Origin: Podospora comata
Lineage: Eukaryota > Ascomycota > Sordariomycetes > Sordariales > Podosporaceae
Assembly (NCBI GenBank): GCA_017354895.1
Contig: CP071493.1
Span: 7,068,001 to 7,132,000 of the forward strand
Reading direction: 5' to 3'
DNA length: 64,000 nucleotides
A model generated the notes under the pieces. That model did not search any database. It worked only from the letters and a program-made list of their open reading frames with translations, and was not told where the DNA came from. Made by a program: the position numbers and the translations under genes. Below are positions 58,804 through 64,000 of the stretch, one piece after another (position 1 is the stretch's first letter; the number at the start of each line of letters is the position of its first letter).

Positions 58804-60677
58804 TCAACCGGCTTTTTGCTGTTTTTGTTTCGGCTTTTTGCCCTTTGACTTTTTCCCAACCGACGGGCCAGTGTCGTTGGCTTCGTGCTCGTGGGTTGAC
58901 GGTGGCTGCTTCATCAGTCGAACCACAGCATCGAAGTAACCAGCGGTGCCGCCGTATTTGTGCACCAAGGCTGGGATATCGACCGAAGAGACATCTCCAG
59001 TCCGCTTACGTCCAACGATCGCTGCGTTGCGTGTAGATGGGATCCGGAGCATTTCCTGCTCAACCTCCCAGCCGCATTCAGCTGCTATCTCTGACACCCA
59101 TCCCACGAACGAGGAGTAGGTCGAGTCGGCCTTGGTCTTGTCCTTTGGTGGCGATGCTCGGAACAGCTTTCCGCTGAGATCATGGCTGCAGCAAGGGATA
59201 GAAATGAACGGACAGTCGGAGACAGCCGCAAGGATAGGAGTCCAAGGCGTCAGCTCGTCGGCGTGGTTGGAGATGATAAATGTCCCTTTTGGAAAGACGC
59301 CATCATGGGCCTTTTGTTCGTCAAAGCCATCACCGGACCCGCCTCTGCTGACATATGTCGGCAGCAAAACCAGCTCACGAAGTGAATCTTGCTCCTCCCC
59401 CGACAAAGACCTGACTCTGGTGCTGTACGACGCCCACGACGTTCGTGACCTAGCATCGAAGCCCCAACCGGAAAACCCTTCTTGATTTAGGATGTGGACG
59501 AGCAGCCCATTCCCGCAGCCAACATCAACGAATCCAGGAAACGGTCCCTCGCCATACATGTCCCTCCACAGCTCGATCATGAAAGCTGCGATACAAATGT
59601 CCTCAAAGATGTGTTTTTCGGGATCCGTCTGCTCTGCCCAACCCTTGATGAGACTTCTCGCATGCTTTTGTTTCAACTTGGTGTACGTGTCTTGCACCCG
59701 CGCTTGAGGAAGCAACACATCGTGATGGACTCTCTTCTGATAGCCCTGAACCCGGCCCTTGCCGTGCTTGTGAATGACCATGAGCAGCTGGAAAGCGGTC
59801 CGTATGAGCTTGTCAACAGTTCGGTCCTGCTCGTCAAAGAAGAGGTAGGAGAGGGAGATGGACCCGCAGGACTCTGCCGGCGTCCATTCGTGAACAAATG
59901 CTATGCCCTTGACTACTGGGTGGTAGAAGGGCATATCCGAGGGCGTGGATACATGCGGGAGATAGATGACGAGAGTCCGCTCAACAGCCTCCCCGCCAGG
60001 GTTGCTCTTGTAGATGAGGCATGTCTGGTCAAGAGGCTTGTCTCTGAGGGTGTTTCTCGGTATGAGCTTGCGGATGACATGCCGCTGGAGCTCAAACCCG
60101 ACAAAGGAGGGAATGTCGGCCACGAAGGCCAGGCTATCAGCCTCGTCGGCTGGGGTTGCCGGGTTGGCGGGACCATCCTGTGCGTCGTGCAGGATATCCG
60201 CACGGAAGAGCCATGTCGAGTTGATGTTTGGATTTCGGATCAAGTTGTCCATGACACTGTCAAACACCGGAGGTCCAAACGCACACTCGTGGCGGTACAA
60301 TGGTCGCCATGTTGCCTTTGCTGGGGTGGTGTGTGTGTTGCCGCTGCTGTGACCGGCATCCTCGAAGATGACGGGTGGTGCGTCAAGCGCCAACTCTTCC
60401 GGCCTGAATGCCATTGCGAGCCACGGCTGCTTTCTGTGTCTCGCGCTCGGGTCGTCACCGGTCGTGTGTGAGGCGAATCACTGCCGTCGGTCGAGGGCAG
60501 GCTCACCTCACAGGGGTCGGCCGAGAAGGCGACAGAGAAGCACCGAGGGGCAAAAAAGGCTTGGCGCAGGGCCCTGGTGGTGAGCTTGTCACAGGGAACC
60601 AGTCCCCGATGGTGGCGGATGGTTTTGACATCTTGTGCTTGCTGAGCCTCTCGAAGCCAGTCTCGGGTCTCCATCAT
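58804..60677 (-). CDS. TRM44: tRNA (uracil-44-2'-O-)-methyltransferase, two exons
   Basis: This methylates the 2'-O of U44 in tRNA-Ser, using S-adenosylmethionine. The main exon is 60426-58804. I propose exon 1 at 60677-60507, because donor GTGAGC and acceptor GCAG join in phase to ...FSADPCE-PWLAMAFRPEEL. The total is about 597 aa. If exon 1 is wrong, the start is the ATG at 60414 (536 aa). Family marks are HECAFGPPVFDSVMDNLIRNPNINSTWLFRADI, the SAM-binding FVDVGCGNGLLVHIL near residue 363, the following GWGFDARSRTSWASYS, and CPFISIPCCSHDLSG. The C-terminus is Lys-rich (KKSKGKKPKQKQQKAG). The gene is tail-to-tail with the dioxygenase; the stop codons are 5 bp apart. Confidence 0.93.
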
Positions 60678-61594
60678 GATGGCCTATGACTGGGCTTCAC
60701 CAGTGAATTATGTGATTTTACACCACTGGTGACACATCTATGGCAAACATTACATGTCCAAATCCGGAGAAGACTGGCAAGCATCGGGTCCCATGCCATT
60801 GGTTCGCATCACCAAGTCCACCTGCCCCGCGGCCCAGCCGACGGAACGGCGGGCTTCCCGTCGATTAGTCCAGGGCAGCGATCAATGAGTTGCAGCCGCG
60901 TTGCATTCATTCATTGACTTTGAGACAACAGAAAACAGAAAACAGAAAACAATGCTTTGACGGCGCAAAAGTTTCAATACAGGTTGACTGCGCAGACCCG
61001 GAGGCATCCTGTCATCCCTCCCTGCTCTCGTTATCGGATAGAGAATGCTCTGGCGAAGAACGAGCGAATGGACTCCCAAAACGGTGAACAGTGTTGGGTG
61101 ACCAGAGCCTTGTGACGCAGCATCCCACCTCTGCAATATGATATAGCAAAAGTACCCCGAGGTAGACAAAGAGGCAACCTGCAGGAGGTTCCGCCAGCTT
61201 CGCTCTCCGAGGTACGCGTGCGGTACGTTTGGTGAATCATTGCCCCACCCTTCGTAGATGGCGGTGCCTTAGTGGCCAACCCAACCAGGGCCTTTTTGCT
61301 GCCTTGTTGCCTGAAAAGACCGTTCGCCCCACCTACCCATCCTCCCTCTTCCCCTCACCTCGCCATTTCCACTCTCTTCCCCTTCTATCTACCGGACCTA
61401 ATCATCATCTTGCCATCCACCGCAGCATCACCGCCCGCATACTTTCTCGGCACCCCGAAAGCTATAACTAGCCCACCCAGCACTCCCGATTTTTGACTCT
61501 GCACATAGCGAGACACTCTACAGTCGTCGGTCGCTCTCTTCCCCGTCACCAAATAAAACCCTTCTCCCAAGGACACCCCGAAAACTTCGAGTTT
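60678..61594. other. Divergent intergenic region between TRM44 and eIF1
   Basis: A shared promoter region. CT-rich and C-rich leader-like sequence lies at about 61320-61580, just before the eIF1 start. No other gene was seen. Confidence 0.5.
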
Positions 61595-62309
61595 ATGTCC
61601 ACCGAAATCGAAAACCTCAAGACCTACGGTACGTTCATCATCGTTCTCACACACCACCCATTACCCGCGTTTTCACGCCGCCAACGTTCTTGATGGATGT
61701 TGACGGCGCGTCACCGTCATGCGCAACCTCGTTCACAGCCTTGTGGAGTCACTGCCGCCTGGTCCACCTCCAAAACATCGAAGCACATTGCGCCGTTCAT
61801 CAAAGAAACATTGCTGACCGCCACTTGTCCTACAGATCCCTTCGCCGAAGCCGACGAGGACTCGGGCAAGACCAAACAGACCCAGGAGTATATCCATATC
61901 CGCATTCAGCGTATGTGTTTGCACTTTATCGTCACGTGGTCCTGGCCTTGAGCTGCCAACCACGTGTGAGTTCACCGACAACAAGACAAGTGCTAACATT
62001 GTCACAGAGCGTAATGGACGTAAGACTCTGACCACCGTTCAGGGTATTCCGAGCAAGTTCGACCACAAGAAGATTCTTAAGGTTGTCAAGAAAGAGTTTG
62101 CTTGCAATGGCACCATCATCAGTGACACCGAGATGGGCGAGGTGATCCAGCTCCAGGGTGATCAGCGTACCAAGATCAAGGAGTTCCTCACTGATAAGGA
62201 GAATGGCCTCGGCCTCGATGACAAGACCATCAAGGTATGCAGCATCTACACCGTCACAACACACCGAGACAGCACGCTAACTGATACTCGGCAGGTGCAC
62301 GGCTTCTAA
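61595..62309 (+). CDS. SUI1: Translation initiation factor eIF1 (SUI1), four exons
   Basis: eIF1 binds the 40S subunit and controls start-codon choice. Exons are 61595-61628, 61836-61910, 62008-62234 and 62295-62309, giving about 116 aa. It starts MSTEIENLKTYDPFAEADED. The core is KTKQTQEYIHIRIQQRNGRKTLTTVQGIP, followed by FDHKKILKVVKKEFACNGTI and the conserved GEVIQLQGDQR and KEFLTD segments. The last exon codes only VHGF and the stop. Three introns in so short a gene have canonical donors (GTACGT, GTATGT, GTATGC), CAG acceptors and GCTGAC/GCTAAC branch sites. Confidence 0.97.
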
Positions 62310-63124
62310 GTCCGGCATGTCACACGTGCCGTAGCTCACTTCGAGTCCCCCTCTGGGGAATACGGAGCAGCGTCTACGAAAGTAGTCACTACGAGCGCTG
62401 AGAGGACCCTTGGTTGGGTCCAGCGGCATAATGACATGATACCCCACGATGGTTACGGACGTCCTTTTTACTCTAGCAACATTGTTGCAGGAGGTTTTTG
62501 GGAAGGAAAGGCTCTATTTTTTTTGCGCGATACAGATCGGCGTTCGCTTAGGTAGTCGATTTCTGGTGGTTTTCAAAATCTCTGGAACGATGCAAGACGC
62601 AAGCCTTTCATTATGAAATCTGCGGTCTTGGGGCAATGGGATCATAAGTTGCGATAAACTTGTGCCATGACAGTCTTGATATGCCTGGTTTGATATGTGT
62701 ACGCTGCATCTGTCGACCAGCTGTGCTCGCAACGGCTGCGTTGTTGTCTGTTTGAGTCTGATACATGTTGCTGTTGTGACTGATGACTTGCTGCCATCAA
62801 ATCGTATCAAGCCGAACGGGATTATCACCATGTTTTTTGCGTGTGAACAAGATCTAAAGATAACCATGACGCCAATGCTACCACAATTGCCTGAACCATT
62901 CCCCCATTTGACCGTTTCCACAGTCCCAATCTTGAAATAAGGAGAGGTATAAAACTCGAACCCAGAAAAGACAGAAAAAGAAACAGAAAAAAGAAGCAGG
63001 AAAAAGAAGCAGAAAAAAGAAGCAGAAAAAGAAACAGAAAAAGAAAACAGCAACGGCAACTTGACACGATCCAAGATGACTCCCTCGAAAAGTGCCCAAA
63101 ATAAAACGAAACGAAAGAGACGTG
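62310..63124. other. Intergenic, convergent tails of eIF1 and EOS1
   Basis: Holds both 3' untranslated regions and an A/G-rich imperfect repeat (AGAAAAAGAAGC-like units, about 62972-63050). No gene was seen. Confidence 0.55.
62972..63050. repeat. Imperfect AGAAAAAGAAGC repeat
   Basis: Several degenerate copies of an A/G-rich 12-18 base unit lie just downstream of the EOS1 stop. Confidence 0.6.
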
Positions 63125-64000
63125 TTAAAGATCCCTCGTCACATTCCCATACTCCATAATCTTCAGCGCCAGCCCCGTGATAACCCCCCAGACCTGCGAC
63201 AGAAAAGTGACGAGCGGGATGTCGGGATAGTCGGTGCGGTTGGAGTGCAGCTGGGCGAGGAGGGCGACCATGGAGGTGAAGGAGGCGATGGAGAAGGCTG
63301 AGATGGAGGCGCGGGTTTCCTTGCGGATGTTGATTTTGCGTTGGGTTAGGTGGTAGAGGAGGGTGAGGGTCTAAGGGACGGTCAGGTTGATGACAGGATG
63401 GGAGAGGGAGGGGGACACGTACAGTGGATATCACTATCCAGCCTGGTAGCAGCAGACGGGGATCCTCGGAGCCGCCGGTTAGGTAGAGGACTCCCCATGT
63501 GCACCAGCCGTTTAGGGCTGATATGGCAAGGAGGCGGACGATGGTGGCTTGGGGGGTGTAGTTCAGGAGCCAGCGGGACATGAGGCAGTCGGTGAAGAAG
63601 AAGGAGAGGTAGGAGGAGGCTACGCACTGTTGGAGAGTTAGCATGGCTTCGGAGATTGGGGGGATTTGGGTGGCAGATATACCCAAATGGTAGCGAGCAG
63701 CGTTTCTGTTATCCTCAGGCTGGTCTCAAAGGGAATGTCAAACCCCGTGGTTGGTATCCTCGTTGGCGGTACCTCTGTCGTGGGGGCAGAAGGGGGTGAG
63801 GTGCAGGAAACGGCAGAAGAAGGCTTAGATAACCTCCCAAAAGAGAATCCGTGCTGTCCGTTCCCAACGACGACATGGTTGGTGACCAGAATGGAGAAGA
63901 TCATGTAGACGAGGCGGAGGACGCATGGTAGGCCGAGCCATAATCCCGGAACGATCGAGCCGAGGCGGCTGATGTAGAGGAGAATCTGCCATGGGGTTGA
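63125..64000 (-). CDS. EOS1: EOS1-like N-glycosylation membrane protein, 5' end outside the window
   Basis: Exons seen are 64000-63683 (partial), 63626-63423 and 63370-63125, with phase-0 joins. The readable part starts STPWQILLYISRLGSIVPGLWLGLPCVLRLVYMIFSI and contains the family hallmark TETLLATIWCVASSYLSFFFTDCLMSRWLLNYTPQATIVRLL. It ends ...GVITGLALKIMEYGNVTRDL. EOS1 is an ER multi-pass protein linked to N-glycosylation and oxidative-stress tolerance in yeast; its molecular activity is not established. At least five membrane segments lie in the visible part. The start codon lies beyond 64000. Confidence 0.9.

Noticed and set aside
62514-63422. Long minus-strand frame continuing past the EOS1 exon at 63423
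   Set aside because: It reads through a GTACGT donor into intron and downstream repeat DNA in the wrong frame. The real last exon is 63370-63125 in another frame.

Overview
The window is nuclear DNA of a filamentous ascomycete (Pezizomycotina), most likely a sordariomycete. The evidence is short GT..AG introns with CTRAC-like branch sites, a kapC-type bZIP gene, fungal-type ATP sulfurylase, TRM44 and EOS1, and an AT-rich transposon block carrying CpA-to-TpA changes of the kind left by RIP (repeat-induced point mutation). No prokaryotic or organellar features are present. Exons were joined by eye from splice signals, reading phase and protein continuity.

Left part (0-31 kb). Two low-complexity proteins of unknown function (400-2412 and 3536-6502, minus) are followed by the ATP sulfurylase gene MET3 (8230-10300, minus). 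Next comes a giant secreted Ser/Thr/Pro-rich mucin-like protein (12020-20215, minus, about 2686 aa), then an EI24/RRT8-like membrane protein (22936-24063, minus) and a GDT1-type cation transporter (24900-26542, minus). A TRF/Taz1-like Myb protein is on the plus strand (27863-30460).

Middle (31-39 kb). These are housekeeping secretory and lipid genes: coatomer gamma SEC21 (31164-34118, plus) and a choline/ethanolamine phosphotransferase (35522-36787, plus). The bZIP gene kapC follows (37715-39053, minus).

Transposon island (about 43.6-52.5 kb), beyond a 4.6-kb stretch without recognisable genes. The island is bounded by diverged inverted repeats. Inside are a Copia solo LTR, AT-rich RIP-like sequence, and a nearly intact 6456-bp Copia element with TAAGT target duplications, LTRs differing mainly by indels, a half-tRNA-iMet type primer site and a hairpin-rich repeated leader. 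Its pol is broken by three -1 shifts. Gypsy-like LTR end copies flank it.

Right part (53-64 kb). A TRP/Flc-type ML-domain membrane protein (53969-56744, plus) is followed by an intradiol dioxygenase (57644-58798, plus). This ends 5 bp from the stop of TRM44 (58804-60677, minus). Then come eIF1/SUI1 (61595-62309, plus) and the 3' part of EOS1 (63125 to the window end, minus).

Several genes (SEC21, GDT1, EOS1, the phosphotransferase) act in the ER-Golgi system, but nothing suggests a functional gene cluster. The points most worth checking are the inverted repeats around the island, the Copia leader hairpins and primer site, four AACCCTAACCC telobox motifs (two at the 5' end of the TRF-like gene), and three introns that appear to end in AAG.
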